The position numbers and the translations under genes were made by a program. A stretch of DNA of 64,000 nt from Jeotgalicoccus nanhaiensis (GTDB taxonomy: Bacteria > Bacillota > Bacilli > Staphylococcales > Salinicoccaceae): contig SPPL01000001.1 of the NCBI GenBank assembly GCA_004570955.1, positions 248,001-312,000 of the forward strand, read 5' to 3'. Below, in pieces: positions 39,467 through 50,549 of the stretch; position 1 is the stretch's first letter, and each line of letters starts with the position of its first letter. A model generated the notes under the pieces. That model did not search any database, was not told the origin of the DNA, and was given only the letters and a program-made list of their open reading frames with translations.

Positions 39467-40357
39467 TTACTCAATGTGTGTCGTTAATGTTCCAATTCCA
39501 TCAATTGAAACACGTACTGTATCTCCTGCTTTTAAGAAGCCTGTCGGATCCATGCCCGCCCCGACTCCTGCAGGGGTACCTGATGCAATAACATCTCCCG
39601 GCTGCAGTGTCACATATTTCGACAATTCTGCAACGAGTTCATCAATCTTTCTTACCATTAATGAAGTGCTGCCGTCCTGACGGATTTCATCGTTCACTTT
39701 AGTAACGATTGTCGTGTCCTGCGGGTTTGGAATTTCATCTTTAGTAACGATATAAGGTCCCATTGGAGTCGCCAGACTTTTCGATAAGAATGCCTGTTTG
39801 TGTGATTTCTGCAATTCCCTCGCTGAAATATCATTGACAATCGTGTAGCCGTAAATATAATCATAAGCCATCGAGCTGTCTATGTTTTTTGCTTCTTTCC
39901 CGATAACGATACCGAGTTCCCCTTCATAATCCAGCTCTTCTGTTACATCGCTGTAAGAAGATATTGTATCCTCATCACCGACGAGACTTGAGTTTGCTTT
40001 TGTGAATACATACAATTCAACTTCACTCTTCATCTCTTCAGTGTGTGCTTTAAAGTTGCGGCCAAAACCGATTGTGTTATTCGGCGGTTTAACCGGCGCC
40101 ATAATATTAATATCTTCAAACGGTGCCTTGTACTTATTTGCATTATCAGATGCTTCTGCACTTTCAACGAGCTTTCTGACAAGTTCCTGAAAATCCAATG
40201 TGTGGTACTCAGTAATACCTTCGAGCAATGTTCTCGGATAATCTTTAACATCACTGAAATCCTGGAATAAGAGCGGAATAATCCATGCACTGTCTTCACG
40301 TTTTACTTTGACACCATAATAATTCTTGTCTTCATATTCAAAAGTTAAAAATTTCAT
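39467..40357 (-). CDS. Fumarylacetoacetate hydrolase family enzyme
   Basis: A 296-residue member of the FAH superfamily, which contains hydratases, decarboxylases and C-C hydrolases acting on beta-keto acids. The C-terminal FAH domain begins at [13 protein letters not shown] (about 95); the metal-binding acids lie in [16 protein letters not shown] and [27 protein letters not shown] near the C-terminus is conserved. The frame extends 13 codons upstream, but ATG 40355-40357 follows AAAGGAG. The exact substrate cannot be inferred; the oxaloacetate decarboxylase/tautomerase type is possible. Confidence 0.88.
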   Translation of the reverse strand: MKFLTFEYEDKNYYGVKVKREDSAWIIPLLFQDFSDVKDYPRTLLEGITEYHTLDFQELVRKLVESAEASDNANKYKAPFEDINIMAPVKPPNNTIGFGRNFKAHTEEMKSEVELYVFTKANSSLVGDEDTISSYSDVTEELDYEGELGIVIGKEAKNIDSSMAYDYIYGYTIVNDISARELQKSHKQAFLSKSLATPMGPYIVTKDEIPNPQDTTIVTKVNDEIRQDGSTSLMVRKIDELVAELSKYVTLQPGDVIASGTPAGVGAGMDPTGFLKAGDTVRVSIDGIGTLTTHIE

Positions 40358-40407
40358 TGGACAATCTCCTTTGTTTTCTTTCATACAGTATAACAAATAA
40401 TATTTAA

Positions 40408-41529
40408 TTATTCCCGCTTCATTTTCTTATTTGTCTGAAAAGTCTGTTCTAGCGCCTGAATATTACAGGCAGCCATCAGATTTGCAAAGATAATAAGTAA
40501 GATATAAATTGCCGAAACGATGAACAGCAGCATTTGGATTGAAATCTGTCCGTACATCGCCATACCAAAACCATAAAATACGAACATCATCAGAATATTG
40601 AATAATATATAGGAAGTTAATCCGTATTTACCCAGATTGTAAAACAGCTTAAACACCGGTTTTGGAACAGCGTCAGAAATATAGACAAGTATCATAAAAT
40701 AGCCGATTGCTGTAACCGGTCCGCCGAATCCTTCACCTAGGGTTTCTCCTGTAATTGTACCGAGAGAAAGCACCTGCAGAAGCTTTACAGCGATGCCGCC
40801 GGCGAGGAGCACCATAATGATGCCGCCGCTTATATACGGACTGTCTTTAATGAAGCCCGTAAAATTCAATTCTTTTAAGGCAATGCCGAGAAGCACTGAC
40901 GGCAATATTACAAAGACAACGCTGTATATTCCGTCTGTGCCGATTCCTGTCAGTATATCAATATTCATATTGACCATTGCCAGATAATCCGTGCTCCTGT
41001 AGGTGCTGATAAATTCATTCACCTGCTGAATACCTGAATACATGTGCTGAATATTGGAGTTCAGTCCTGTAATAATTTCAAGAACAACATTAAACATTAA
41101 ATGCAGCGCAAATAATATAAGCGATGCGGCAAGTGTTATAATCCAGTGGCGTCCCACAAATATTAAACCGATAAATGCCATTAGTATTACAAAAGGCAGC
41201 TGGTCAAAACCAAAGATCAGGACAGCATTCAGACTCAAGAGTACAAACGCAATGACAAGTACCTTAACCAGATGTTTTTTGCCTGTATAACTGTACTGGC
41301 TGAGAAGATAGCCGATTATAATACTGATAAGCGGTATAACAGAACCGCCAGTAATAATATCGACTATATTAAAAACGTTCAGATCTCCGCCGAAGAAATA
41401 TTCGAACGGATTGATTTCATTAAGCGGCATCATAAAATACTGCCCGCTGTGTATAAATAGTAAGAACAGCGACACTCCGCCGATAAAATAAATGTTTCTA
41501 TTTGAATTATTCAACTGGAATCGCCCCAT
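40408..41529 (-). CDS. DUF418-like integral membrane protein
   Basis: A protein of about 373 residues with roughly ten membrane helices. The C-terminal part ([22 protein letters not shown]...FYGFG) resembles DUF418, a family distantly related to membrane acyltransferases. No function is known. The start overlaps the end of addA by about 20 bases; ATG 41527-41529, ATG 41535 and TTG 41514 are all possible, with no convincing Shine-Dalgarno. Confidence 0.6.
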   Translation of the reverse strand: MGRFQLNNSNRNIYFIGGVSLFLLFIHSGQYFMMPLNEINPFEYFFGGDLNVFNIVDIITGGSVIPLISIIIGYLLSQYSYTGKKHLVKVLVIAFVLLSLNAVLIFGFDQLPFVILMAFIGLIFVGRHWIITLAASLILFALHLMFNVVLEIITGLNSNIQHMYSGIQQVNEFISTYRSTDYLAMVNMNIDILTGIGTDGIYSVVFVILPSVLLGIALKELNFTGFIKDSPYISGGIIMVLLAGGIAVKLLQVLSLGTITGETLGEGFGGPVTAIGYFMILVYISDAVPKPVFKLFYNLGKYGLTSYILFNILMMFVFYGFGMAMYGQISIQMLLFIVSAIYILLIIFANLMAACNIQALEQTFQTNKKMKRE

Positions 41530-44500
41530 AATCAAAAAAGTAAAGCACGGCTGTTACCGGCTTGTTAAGTGATGCCATTGCTGATTTCGTGTAAATATCC
41601 ATCTGTGTGCTGTATCTTTCACGAAGATCTTCATTTGTTAAATTCGTTCCTTTAACACGGTCTGTCTTGTAATCGATAATAATGTAATGATCTTCATATT
41701 CTAAAAGACAATCTATAATACCTTGAACAATCTGCTCGGGATGCTCCGCATAGCCGATTGCTTCCTGGCTCATTATAAAAGGCAGCTCCGTATAAATCCC
41801 CTCTTGTTCATTTAAAAGATCATTCATCATCTTATCATTGAAGAACCGCGCTGCATTTTCCTTCATCTTTTTAATATGCACCGTACTGAGAAGTTCATAA
41901 TTTTCACTATAGTTATCGATGAGCGTATCAATATAGGCGGTTTTTGCACTGTCCTCCATGACGCTGAGCGTCTGCCACTGGTGTATAATATGCATCATCA
42001 TTTCGTGCATAATCGTCCCGAAAACCGGCGCTTCCAGTGAATTCTGAAGAAAATTCGGCTCGCGCAGATTTACTTCGCTTGTATGGCTGATAAACTCCGC
42101 ACCATCCGGAATCGTTTCATTTCTGCGTTTAATGGAAGTGACCGATTCCTTAGTTGTTACTTCGGTATCATCAGGCTCGGGGTAAGTATAAAATAACCGT
42201 TCCCGTACTTCCGGGATAATATCTGCTTTAAGCGCATCGATATCTTCGAGATTTGCGTATTCCGTTCGCTCATTTTCTTCCCCGGCCCGAAATTCTGTTT
42301 CCTTAACTTCAATATATGGAACCTGTGCCTGCATAACGACAGGCGCTAAAAAGTCCATGGCCGATTTCAGCTCCGCGCGTCTTTCAAAAGAAGGTTTTTC
42401 CATGCTGCTGAAATCATATTTATATTCCGCTTCACCTTTAAACATCAGCGGCAGATACAATTTCTCCTCTGCTCGTGTCAGCGCAACGTAAATCAGCCTT
42501 AATTCTTCACTCAGCTGCTCAATATTCAGGAAATCATTAGCAGCGAAGCCGTGAATACTGTCGTAATGGTAGTTCAGTTCATCATTAAAATTGTTAAAAA
42601 CAATTCCAAGTTTCGGATGAACATAAACACGCGTCACTTTAGTGAGCGTATAGTTCTGTTTCAAATCGGCATAAATAACATGTTTAAACTCGAGCCCCTT
42701 GGAGCTGTGAATGGTCATCACACGCACCGCATCATCTGTATTCTCAAGTGAACCTTCTTCACCAAAATCCTTGCCTTCGGAAATTAAGAAATCAATGTAG
42801 CTGATAAACTGATATAAGCTTGTATTATTCATCGACTGAAATTCCAGTGCTCTATCAATCAGTCCATTCAGGTTAGCCCGTCTTGCTGAACCGCCGGCCA
42901 GACCGCTGAAAAATTCAAGTATATTCAGCTCAAAAAATATTTCCGAAATGAGTTCCGGCACACTTAAATATTTGGCATGAAGTTTAAGTTCACTAAATGT
43001 ACTGATGAATTCTTCAGTTTTCCTTAATATATTTTCGTCACCGCTGTATTCAGTCAAAGCCTCGTATAAATATTTTTCTTCGGAAGAAATGCGGATTTGA
43101 GCAATTTCCTCCTCGCTGAAACCGAACATCGGCAGCCGCATCACACCTGCCAGATGATCATCCTGCAGCGGGTTGTCTATAAGTGATAAGATGCTCCGCA
43201 TCGTTAAAATTTCAAACGTTTCAAAATATCCTTTATTAATGTCGATGCTGACAGGAATATCCGCCTTCTGGAATTCATGGCGCATGACGTCAGGCGCGAA
43301 GCGGTTTCTGTTTAAAATAACGATATCCTGATAAGCCGCGCCCCTTTTATACAGATCCTGCACGAGTTTAACAATCTGTTTAATTTCAAGCTCATCCGCT
43401 TCTCCGGATTTTAAACTCTTATCGTATATAACCGGCAGCACCTCAACAGGCGATTCGGGTTCTGCTGCCTCGATACCTTTAATCAGTTTTTCTTCATCCG
43501 TGTAATCAATTTCTCCGAGATCTTTATCCATAATATTTTCAAATATTAGATTTGTGGCATCGAGGATTTCTGCGCGTGAACGGAAGTTTCTGTTCAGCTG
43601 AATGAGTGTACCGCTGCCATCTTTATTAAAACGTTCGCTTTTGTCGATAAATAAATCCGGGGCAGCCTGTCTGAAACGGTAAATAGACTGTTTAACGTCA
43701 CCGACCATAAACAGATTGCCATTCTCTTCTCCTCCGGACTTTAAGAGCTGGATAATCGCTTCCTGCACCCGGTTAATATCCTGGTATTCATCAATCATAA
43801 TTTCTTTGAACTGCTCTTTGTAGCGGTTCGCAATTTCTCTGTCATCCGCAGTTAAAATATCAAGCGCATAATGTTCATAGTCGTTGAAATCCATCTCCCC
43901 TGCCGACTGCTTATCTTTCTTGTACTCGCTAATTACGTCCATGGCAATGCTGATCAGCTGATTATTCATGCCGTTCAGCGGACTGAGTTCCGCTCTCACA
44001 TCTAAAAGCGTGTACTGCTTCAGCTTGCCGAGTTCCTGATACAAAGCGTTTGCAGGCTTATTATAGCGTTCATTTAAATCATTGCCGAAAGCTGCAGCAC
44101 CTTTAATAAATGCATTTGTGCCTGTGACAAGTTTTGCCGGCGGAAGTTTAAAGTACCCTTCACGGCTGAAAGACTCGAGTGCCTGCAGCACATACTTGTG
44201 CATCACAGCCAGTTTTTCGTAGGCATCATCAACCGCTTTCTCTTTTAAGTCCTCATCGCGTTCGGCATTATCATACTCCGCTTTAAGCGTATAAAGATCC
44301 TCATCCAATTTCTTTAATTTACGGCCGATAACTGCTCTATAGCTGTCCAGAATCTCCGTCAGTTTATCCTCTGATATATACTGGTCAAACATGCTTCTTA
44401 GAAAAAGATCGGGCTCCTTCGTGGCGACTGCAACATGATAAAGGTCTGAGACAAGTTTATGAAGAGCAGCGTTATCCTTATTGCTCGTCACAAACTGATC

Positions 44501-44962
44501 AAGCTTTAAAAAGTCCTCATCAGCATTAACGTAAAATTGCTCCAGCACATTCGTAATTACTCTCTGCAGACGGATTTCCGACTCGACCTGGCCGAGTGTA
44601 CGTATATCAGGCGGCAGTCCGATTGCATTATAATGCGTCTGGATTAAGTACAGACAGAAACTGTGCAAGGTCGATATATGCGCATCGTTCAGTTTAATAA
44701 TCTCTTCGTTTAAGCGCGGATCAGGCGTTTCATTATAAGTCTCGCGGAGCGCCCGTTCGATTTTATCCTTCATATCTTTTGCGCTCTTATTAGTAAATGT
44801 TGAAACGAACACTTCATCTATAGAATAATTACCTTCGATAATATTCTGTTTAATCCGTTCAACGAGCACTGCTGTTTTCCCCGATCCCGCAGCTGCGGAT
44901 ACTAAGACATCCGAGCCTTTCGTCTCGATTGCTTTAGTTTGAGCTTCGGTAAATTTAACCAT
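41507..44962 (-). CDS. addA: ATP-dependent helicase/nuclease subunit A (AddA)
   Basis: A UvrD-type 3'-5' helicase/nuclease of 1151 residues; with AddB it processes double-strand breaks up to Chi for RecA loading. Walker A SAAAGSGKTAVLVERI is at the N-terminus (about 24-39). Further helicase motifs include MIDEYQDINRVQ, VGDVKQSIYRFR and MTIHSSKGLEF. The C-terminal RecB-like nuclease has IIIDYKTD, with Asp and Lys of the catalytic centre. The start at ATG 44960-44962 overlaps the end of addB by 8 bases behind GAGG. Confidence 0.96.
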   Translation of the reverse strand: MVKFTEAQTKAIETKGSDVLVSAAAGSGKTAVLVERIKQNIIEGNYSIDEVFVSTFTNKSAKDMKDKIERALRETYNETPDPRLNEEIIKLNDAHISTLHSFCLYLIQTHYNAIGLPPDIRTLGQVESEIRLQRVITNVLEQFYVNADEDFLKLDQFVTSNKDNAALHKLVSDLYHVAVATKEPDLFLRSMFDQYISEDKLTEILDSYRAVIGRKLKKLDEDLYTLKAEYDNAERDEDLKEKAVDDAYEKLAVMHKYVLQALESFSREGYFKLPPAKLVTGTNAFIKGAAAFGNDLNERYNKPANALYQELGKLKQYTLLDVRAELSPLNGMNNQLISIAMDVISEYKKDKQSAGEMDFNDYEHYALDILTADDREIANRYKEQFKEIMIDEYQDINRVQEAIIQLLKSGGEENGNLFMVGDVKQSIYRFRQAAPDLFIDKSERFNKDGSGTLIQLNRNFRSRAEILDATNLIFENIMDKDLGEIDYTDEEKLIKGIEAAEPESPVEVLPVIYDKSLKSGEADELEIKQIVKLVQDLYKRGAAYQDIVILNRNRFAPDVMRHEFQKADIPVSIDINKGYFETFEILTMRSILSLIDNPLQDDHLAGVMRLPMFGFSEEEIAQIRISSEEKYLYEALTEYSGDENILRKTEEFISTFSELKLHAKYLSVPELISEIFFELNILEFFSGLAGGSARRANLNGLIDRALEFQSMNNTSLYQFISYIDFLISEGKDFGEEGSLENTDDAVRVMTIHSSKGLEFKHVIYADLKQNYTLTKVTRVYVHPKLGIVFNNFNDELNYHYDSIHGFAANDFLNIEQLSEELRLIYVALTRAEEKLYLPLMFKGEAEYKYDFSSMEKPSFERRAELKSAMDFLAPVVMQAQVPYIEVKETEFRAGEENERTEYANLEDIDALKADIIPEVRERLFYTYPEPDDTEVTTKESVTSIKRRNETIPDGAEFISHTSEVNLREPNFLQNSLEAPVFGTIMHEMMMHIIHQWQTLSVMEDSAKTAYIDTLIDNYSENYELLSTVHIKKMKENAARFFNDKMMNDLLNEQEGIYTELPFIMSQEAIGYAEHPEQIVQGIIDCLLEYEDHYIIIDYKTDRVKGTNLTNEDLRERYSTQMDIYTKSAMASLNKPVTAVLYFFDYGAIPVE

Positions 44963-47900
44963 CGTGAACCTCACTTTCAAATGCTTCGATATCCTCGTCC
45001 GTAATACGGTTCATCCGGTAATCTTCTGCATTGATTAATTTATCTATATGGCAGGCTGCTTTAAAATCACAAAACTGGCACGGCAGGCTGCCGTTTGTAT
45101 CGATCGGGTTCGCAAGCGTGTGCCCATCGTAGATTTCATCTGTCGCAGTTTTAAACTTCTCCATCACGTAAAGAGAATAATGTTTGAACATTTCTTCCGA
45201 CAGCACCCGTTTTTTAGAATGACTGTTAAAAGTACCGTCTTTTTTCTCCTGCAGCGGGAAGTATTCATTAATATTTTCAGTCTCTTCAATTAAATTTTCA
45301 AGCCCTTTGTTGCCGTCAATATTCGATACAGTGCTGTCTGCAACGAACAGACCTTTCGGTTTCAAGGCACTCTGGCGTTCTTTGTGTGCTTCATCTGCAT
45401 CTTCTGCTTTAACTTTCGGTTCGTTAACATGATAAAAGAGCATCGAGTTCGGGAAAATCTCACCGCCGAGCAGCTTTTCTGCTCGCTCCATCAGCACGTA
45501 CATATACGTAATAATTTGCAGTTCGACGCCGTTCAGCACATCCGCCTTTCTTAAATCCCGGGCGCTCGATTTATAATCGATAATATTGACATACACTCTG
45601 CCGTCTTTTTTATACGTATCCACCCGGTCTATTTTACCGCGCAGAATAATTTTCTTACCATTTGGACTGGTGAGAATCAGCTCGCCCAGTTCATCTGATT
45701 TTTTGCCGAATACCGCTTCTATCAGCGTCATTTTATAATTTCCGAGCTTTTCAATATCTTTCATAAAGAGCAGGGTGGTCGTAATCGCCTGCACTGCTTT
45801 TTCCTTCAGCGATAAGTAGTATTCCGAGCGTTCAAATATGCCGTAACTGATCGTTCTGAGTACCGTATCCACCGCATTTTTTACCGTACTTTTAATAATG
45901 TCATCATCGTGCTGCAGTGTCATCCCGAGATCCGCCGCAACTTTTTCCAGTGCATTATGATAAAGGTTACCGATTTCAAGCGGTCTTACCGTATGATTCT
46001 GTCTGACATTGAGCTTCAGGCCGTAATTTGAGAAATGCTGGAAATTACAATTGAAATATGACTGAAAGCGCGACACACTGGCTTTCATTTCTGAGCCGTA
46101 CAGCGCTTCTGCGGTCGCGCTGTTAATTTTTCGCGCTTTATTATCATAAGTCAGGTTTCTGGTCAGACGGTTAATTACCGCCTGTCTGTCTCCCGATTTA
46201 AGCAGCTGATAGACAGAGATAAAGTGTCTGTACTGCGGCACACTGCTTAAATCATGAAGATATTCTTTGCCCGTTGACATCAGCTGGCGGAGCTTAAAAT
46301 GTTCCAGCGCTTCCATGCTGCGCAAGCTTGAAATCAGCCGGATTGAGTTTTCCACGTCGTAATGCGCCGTTTTCCGGTAAGTAAAGTTCAAGACCCGTTC
46401 ATCCTCAGCCGGCAGAAATTCTGCAACAAACGGGCTGATTTTAGTCGCTTCTTTGTTTTGCAGGGTCGATGACCAGCTGATAAACAGTCCTTCTGTCGGA
46501 CGTGTGACACCGAGATAAAAGACAAAGCGTTCATCCTGTGCAAGTGTTCTTGCACTTGGTGACAGCGTAATGCCTCTCGTTCCGAGAACGAGTTTTTCTT
46601 CATCTGTCACTATCGTCGTGCTGCGGGATTCCTGGGGCATTACATTATAGTTCATGCCTATTATAAAAATATATTTTTTATTTTCCACTTTAGCAAGGTC
46701 GAGCAAACCGACAATTACCTGGTCTATCGTTGCAGGTCTCGTATTAAATGTGGCAGTTTTCAAGCCGTCTATAAACGTTTCATAAAACAGGGAGAACTCG
46801 GTTTCCTTATCTTTGAAAACTGTATAACTGTCATCCAGCAGACGGATGAATAAATTATAAGACTGCTCAGTTTCGTTTCTCAGACGGACGTCGGTTTCTT
46901 CGAGCTCATGTATTTCATCTTCCAGTTTAGTTAATATACCGTTATCCACGATAAAGCTGTAAATTGACGTAATATAATCTTTTACTTTTGTCCCCTCATC
47001 CAGAGACTTGAAAAATTCCCTGAGCCGGCTGATTTGTTTATTTTTATAATCGATCATTTCGCTCAGAGATTCAGAATTATCAATCCGGTCAATCATGCCT
47101 TCTGCATCCAGACGGTATTCAATCTGAAAGCGTTCATCGTCGAACAGTTCAGTACCCGTCAGACCGCGCTCGATAATAATATTTTCGAGATGGGCAAGCA
47201 GTTTATCGTCGTCTCCGCTGTTTAAATAGCCGGTTTTCAGGACATTCAGGAATGACGAACTCTGAAAACGGCTTTTATAACATTCAAGCAGAGCAATAAT
47301 AAGCTGGGTAAAAGGGTTGCAGTGCATATAATGATCGGCATCCATATGATAGGAAATGTCAAATCTCTTAAATGTTGTTTTTATATATTCCTCATAAGCC
47401 GAATCCCGGTAAAGAATACCGATATCGGAATATTTAGCGCCTCTTTCCCGGACTAGCGTTTCAATATTTCTTGCGGTTTCAATGACTTCCTCCTCCACAG
47501 ACGGTGCTTCAGTAATAGTAATGCCATCGAAGTTTGTCATTTTTTTACCGGTTGTAATATACTTCTCAAGCTGGGTCAGGCCGGTGCGTTTTGCTCTCAG
47601 AAATTCGTCATCGAAATGCCGGAATTCTACATAATGCTCACCGAACAGTTCCTGCAGCCGCGTTACCACCGCTTCAGTTTTTCTGAACAGGAGAACATCC
47701 CTTACCCCCTGCTCGCTGTCATCTGATTTACGGTGCGTTAAAAGCAGGTTAATCTGAGCCACTTTCTTTTCAAGCGCATAGATTAAAGCAAATTCACTTT
47801 CGGTAAAGTTATGAAAGCCGTCGATATATATCGTCGCTTTATTTAAGGTGCGTATATTTTCTGTCCGGCTGATATCATCGATAAAATTCTGAATCATATT

Positions 47901-48434
47901 TAGATCTTCAATATTATATTCTGCAATCTGTTCACTCCATCTGGAGTATATTTTATTTAAATCTTCATATTTTTCCGTCGTTCTGCCTCTCTCAAACTGC
48001 AGGTTATTTAAATCTTCAGGATTAACGTTGTAAGCTCTGAATTCTGTAATCTGCTCCAGTACTTTTTCTGAAAATTTTATATAGCCGCCGGATGTCTGGT
48101 AGTAATTTAAAAATTCTTTCATATCGTTCATCAGCTTGTGCATGAACATAACATGTCCCGCCTCGGACAGAGATTCTTTTTCGGGCTGGCCAAGTTCATT
48201 GTAAACATGCCACATCAGTCGCGTAAAACTGAATACGCTCGTCCGCATACTGCCAGTAACCAAACCTTCCTCCGGCTGGGTAATCAGCTGTTCATAGCTC
48301 AGCGTGTTCTGCGTCGGCGTAACGATATATATATTCGAACCGAGCGGTGAATCTTTCGTCAGTTCTTTTATTTCATTAAACATACTGCTTGTTTTACCGG
48401 TACCGCTCGTACCGGTCCATATGGTAATTCCCAT
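44955..48434 (-). CDS. addB: ATP-dependent helicase/nuclease subunit B (AddB)
   Basis: A 1159-residue subunit with an N-terminal Walker A (GTSGTGKTSS, about 8-17), a degenerate helicase core, and a C-terminal RecB-family nuclease (IIDYKSSARDL). The cysteines of the Fe-S cluster that staples the nuclease domain are visible: one in YFNCNFQHF and three in PCQFCDFKAAC. AddB recognises Chi and cuts the 5' strand. Starts at ATG behind GGGGAGG; first gene of addBA. Confidence 0.95.
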   Translation of the reverse strand: MGITIWTGTSGTGKTSSMFNEIKELTKDSPLGSNIYIVTPTQNTLSYEQLITQPEEGLVTGSMRTSVFSFTRLMWHVYNELGQPEKESLSEAGHVMFMHKLMNDMKEFLNYYQTSGGYIKFSEKVLEQITEFRAYNVNPEDLNNLQFERGRTTEKYEDLNKIYSRWSEQIAEYNIEDLNMIQNFIDDISRTENIRTLNKATIYIDGFHNFTESEFALIYALEKKVAQINLLLTHRKSDDSEQGVRDVLLFRKTEAVVTRLQELFGEHYVEFRHFDDEFLRAKRTGLTQLEKYITTGKKMTNFDGITITEAPSVEEEVIETARNIETLVRERGAKYSDIGILYRDSAYEEYIKTTFKRFDISYHMDADHYMHCNPFTQLIIALLECYKSRFQSSSFLNVLKTGYLNSGDDDKLLAHLENIIIERGLTGTELFDDERFQIEYRLDAEGMIDRIDNSESLSEMIDYKNKQISRLREFFKSLDEGTKVKDYITSIYSFIVDNGILTKLEDEIHELEETDVRLRNETEQSYNLFIRLLDDSYTVFKDKETEFSLFYETFIDGLKTATFNTRPATIDQVIVGLLDLAKVENKKYIFIIGMNYNVMPQESRSTTIVTDEEKLVLGTRGITLSPSARTLAQDERFVFYLGVTRPTEGLFISWSSTLQNKEATKISPFVAEFLPAEDERVLNFTYRKTAHYDVENSIRLISSLRSMEALEHFKLRQLMSTGKEYLHDLSSVPQYRHFISVYQLLKSGDRQAVINRLTRNLTYDNKARKINSATAEALYGSEMKASVSRFQSYFNCNFQHFSNYGLKLNVRQNHTVRPLEIGNLYHNALEKVAADLGMTLQHDDDIIKSTVKNAVDTVLRTISYGIFERSEYYLSLKEKAVQAITTTLLFMKDIEKLGNYKMTLIEAVFGKKSDELGELILTSPNGKKIILRGKIDRVDTYKKDGRVYVNIIDYKSSARDLRKADVLNGVELQIITYMYVLMERAEKLLGGEIFPNSMLFYHVNEPKVKAEDADEAHKERQSALKPKGLFVADSTVSNIDGNKGLENLIEETENINEYFPLQEKKDGTFNSHSKKRVLSEEMFKHYSLYVMEKFKTATDEIYDGHTLANPIDTNGSLPCQFCDFKAACHIDKLINAEDYRMNRITDEDIEAFESEVHDG

Positions 48435-48457
48435 ACATTATGCCTCCCCACTTGAAT

Positions 48458-48491
48458 AAAGGAGATATTAGATTCTCTAATATCTCCTTTT
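48458..48491 (-). terminator. Terminator of spsB
   Basis: GGAGATATTAGA and TCTAATATCTCC form a perfect stem, with TTTATT following on the minus strand. It also separates spsB from addB. Confidence 0.8.
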
Positions 48492-48505
48492 GATAATATT
48501 TATAA

Positions 48506-49036
48506 TTAAAAATCAATAGCAATCTCATTCAGCGGCCAGAATCTCAGCTGTACTTCGCCGATAATTGCATCCTCTATAATTAAACCGAAGTCTCTTGAAT
48601 CTCTGCTTATCGGACGGTTATCCCCGAGTACAAGATAATGCCCTTCAGGAATGGTATCTCCTTCGACGCCGAGGTCACTGAGAGTGAAGTTATCCATATA
48701 CGACTCACCCTGATGAACCACGTAATCTTCCTGCAGAGGTTCGCCGTTTAAATAAACTGTTCTGTCAATCATCTCAACAGTGTCGCCGGGTACGCCCATA
48801 ACACGTTTAACGTAAGCCGAATCTTCCCCGGAGTTGAAGACGATAACATCGTCCTGTTCGATATCTGTTAAATCATATATAAATTTGTTAACGACGACTC
48901 TGTCGCCGTCTTCCAGCGTCGGATCCATACTGAGCCCGTCGACTGAAAATGAAACGAAGAGAAATATTCTGATTACAGCAATTACAGCGATTGCGATTAT
49001 TATAGCAACTGCCCATTCGCGGATTTCTTTTGCCAA
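48506..49036 (-). CDS. spsB: Type I signal peptidase SpsB
   Basis: A 176-residue membrane protease that removes Sec signal peptides. One N-terminal helix (about 8-29) precedes the catalytic domain. The Ser/Lys dyad is S36 (GLSMDPT) and K77 (YVKRVMG), the same positions as in S. aureus SpsB. The conserved GDNRPISRDSR box is also present. Start TTG 49034-49036 behind GAGGTG. The inactive homologue SpsA, adjacent in S. aureus, is missing; a TVP38 gene lies upstream instead. Confidence 0.96.
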   Translation of the reverse strand: MAKEIREWAVAIIIAIAVIAVIRIFLFVSFSVDGLSMDPTLEDGDRVVVNKFIYDLTDIEQDDVIVFNSGEDSAYVKRVMGVPGDTVEMIDRTVYLNGEPLQEDYVVHQGESYMDNFTLSDLGVEGDTIPEGHYLVLGDNRPISRDSRDFGLIIEDAIIGEVQLRFWPLNEIAIDF

Positions 49037-49048
49037 TTACGACACCTC

Positions 49049-49648
49049 TTATTTTTTCATTTTTCTTTCCAGGTACTTCTGATACCATTTGGACAGAAGA
49101 TAAAGTACTGCTAAAAATACCAATGAGAGTATAAGTTTTACCGGTGAGTCAAAAAACGAAGTTATGTCATAACCGACGAGTGTCATCGATAATATCATAA
49201 TAAATTTCGACGCTAATAATATATATAAGTATACATGTCTTCTGACATTAGATAAAGCTGTGATAACGTTCACGACCGATGACGGTGTAAACGGCAGCGA
49301 CAGCAGAATAAATAAAAATGTAAATCCCCGCTCATCAATAAATTTAAGCATGCGGTTAAGTTTTTCATGTTTTTCTATATATTTCTGAGCTGGTTTTCTG
49401 AACAAGCTGCGGACTGACAGAAACACTAAGTAACTGCCGGCAACACTCGCAGTATAACTGACAAGAAAACCGATAATAACACCGTAGGAGTTAATATTTA
49501 AAATAACGATGACTACCAGCGGCAAAAACGGCAGAAAAGACTCGATAAATACGAGCAGAAAACCGATGATAAAACCCAGGTCTTCAAATTTTTGAAATAA
49601 CGTTTCTATTCCCTGTTCAGTCGTCAAAAGATCAATTAATTCATTCAA
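49049..49648 (-). CDS. TVP38/TMEM64 family membrane protein
   Basis: A 199-residue protein with about five or six hydrophobic helices of the SNARE-associated/DedA-like VTT fold: ESFLPFLPLVVIVILN with the re-entrant prolines near 38-45 and GFTFLFILLSLPFTPSSVVNVI in the second half. Related proteins act as lipid scramblases or flippases; function here unknown. Starts at TTG 49646-49648 behind GAGGG and is likely cotranscribed with spsB (12-bp gap). Confidence 0.85.
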   Translation of the reverse strand: MNELIDLLTTEQGIETLFQKFEDLGFIIGFLLVFIESFLPFLPLVVIVILNINSYGVIIGFLVSYTASVAGSYLVFLSVRSLFRKPAQKYIEKHEKLNRMLKFIDERGFTFLFILLSLPFTPSSVVNVITALSNVRRHVYLYILLASKFIMILSMTLVGYDITSFFDSPVKLILSLVFLAVLYLLSKWYQKYLERKMKK

Positions 49649-49665
49649 GTGTTTTCCCTCATTGT

Positions 49666-49707
49666 AAAAATACTAAAAGACTATATTCGTAATATAGTCT
49701 TTTAGTA
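49666..49707 (-). terminator. Terminator of the trp operon
   Basis: A perfect 17-bp stem (TACTAAAAGACTATATT with its complement, 3-nt loop) followed by TTTTTAC on the minus strand. Confidence 0.9.
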
Positions 49708-49760
49708 TAGAATATCAAATTATTTTCACTTATTATAACACGATTAATGACGATTTATCG

Positions 49761-50549
49761 TTATTTAGCATGACTCGCATGCTTTTTCGGAATCAGATTT
49801 TTAATTTTTTCTTCTTCGCAGCGGTGAAACATTTCCACAATTTCTGATCCGACAATCACTCCATCACAATGTTCACCGAGCGCTTTGGCAGCCTCTGCAG
49901 AAGTAATGCCGAAACCTGCACAGACAGGCACCCCGGATTTACTTTTAATGCGTTTCAAATTATCAAATACTTCTCCGCTGTAGCCGGCTCTTTTGCCGGT
50001 CACTCCGTTAACTGTTACCGCATATATAAAACCTTCAGCTTTGTCTAGAATATGTTCGAGCCTCTCGTCTGACGTCGTTAAGGTCGCGAGACGGATAATT
50101 GCAATGTCGGCAGCGTCAAGTTCATTTTTGAGCTCCGGCTCTTCCTCGAGAGGAACATCTGGCACGATTACTCCGCTGACACCGGATGCTTCTGCATCTT
50201 TTGTGAACTCCCGGAGGCCATAATGAAATACTGGATTATAATAAGTCATCAGCACATACGGCACCTTGATATCATCTTTAATTTCGCGAAGCTTTTTGAG
50301 AATCTGACGGAGGCTGACGTTTTCTTCCAAAGCACGGATGCCCGCCTTTTGAATAACAGGACCGTCTGCTGCCGGATCACTGAAAGGAATGCCGATTTCA
50401 ATCAGATCCACCCCTGCGTCTACCAGCGTTTTAATCTTGTACGGAAGTGTATCGAGGCCGCCGTCTCCTGCCATAATATATGCAATAAACGCTTTATCAT
50501 CCGTTTCCTTCAGCTTCGCAAACATTTCTTCTATACGCTTTTTAGTCAT
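49761..50549 (-). CDS. trpA: Tryptophan synthase alpha chain
   Basis: A 262-residue TIM barrel that cleaves indole-3-glycerol phosphate to indole. The catalytic acids sit in [15 protein letters not shown] (Glu and Asp), and the phosphate-binding loop reads [10 protein letters not shown]. The frame is open 34 codons further, but ATG 50547-50549 follows GGAGGCGGG at the end of trpB, overlapping it by 8 bases. Works as an alpha-beta-beta-alpha complex with TrpB. Confidence 0.96.
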   Translation of the reverse strand: MTKKRIEEMFAKLKETDDKAFIAYIMAGDGGLDTLPYKIKTLVDAGVDLIEIGIPFSDPAADGPVIQKAGIRALEENVSLRQILKKLREIKDDIKVPYVLMTYYNPVFHYGLREFTKDAEASGVSGVIVPDVPLEEEPELKNELDAADIAIIRLATLTTSDERLEHILDKAEGFIYAVTVNGVTGKRAGYSGEVFDNLKRIKSKSGVPVCAGFGITSAEAAKALGEHCDGVIVGSEIVEMFHRCEEEKIKNLIPKKHASHAK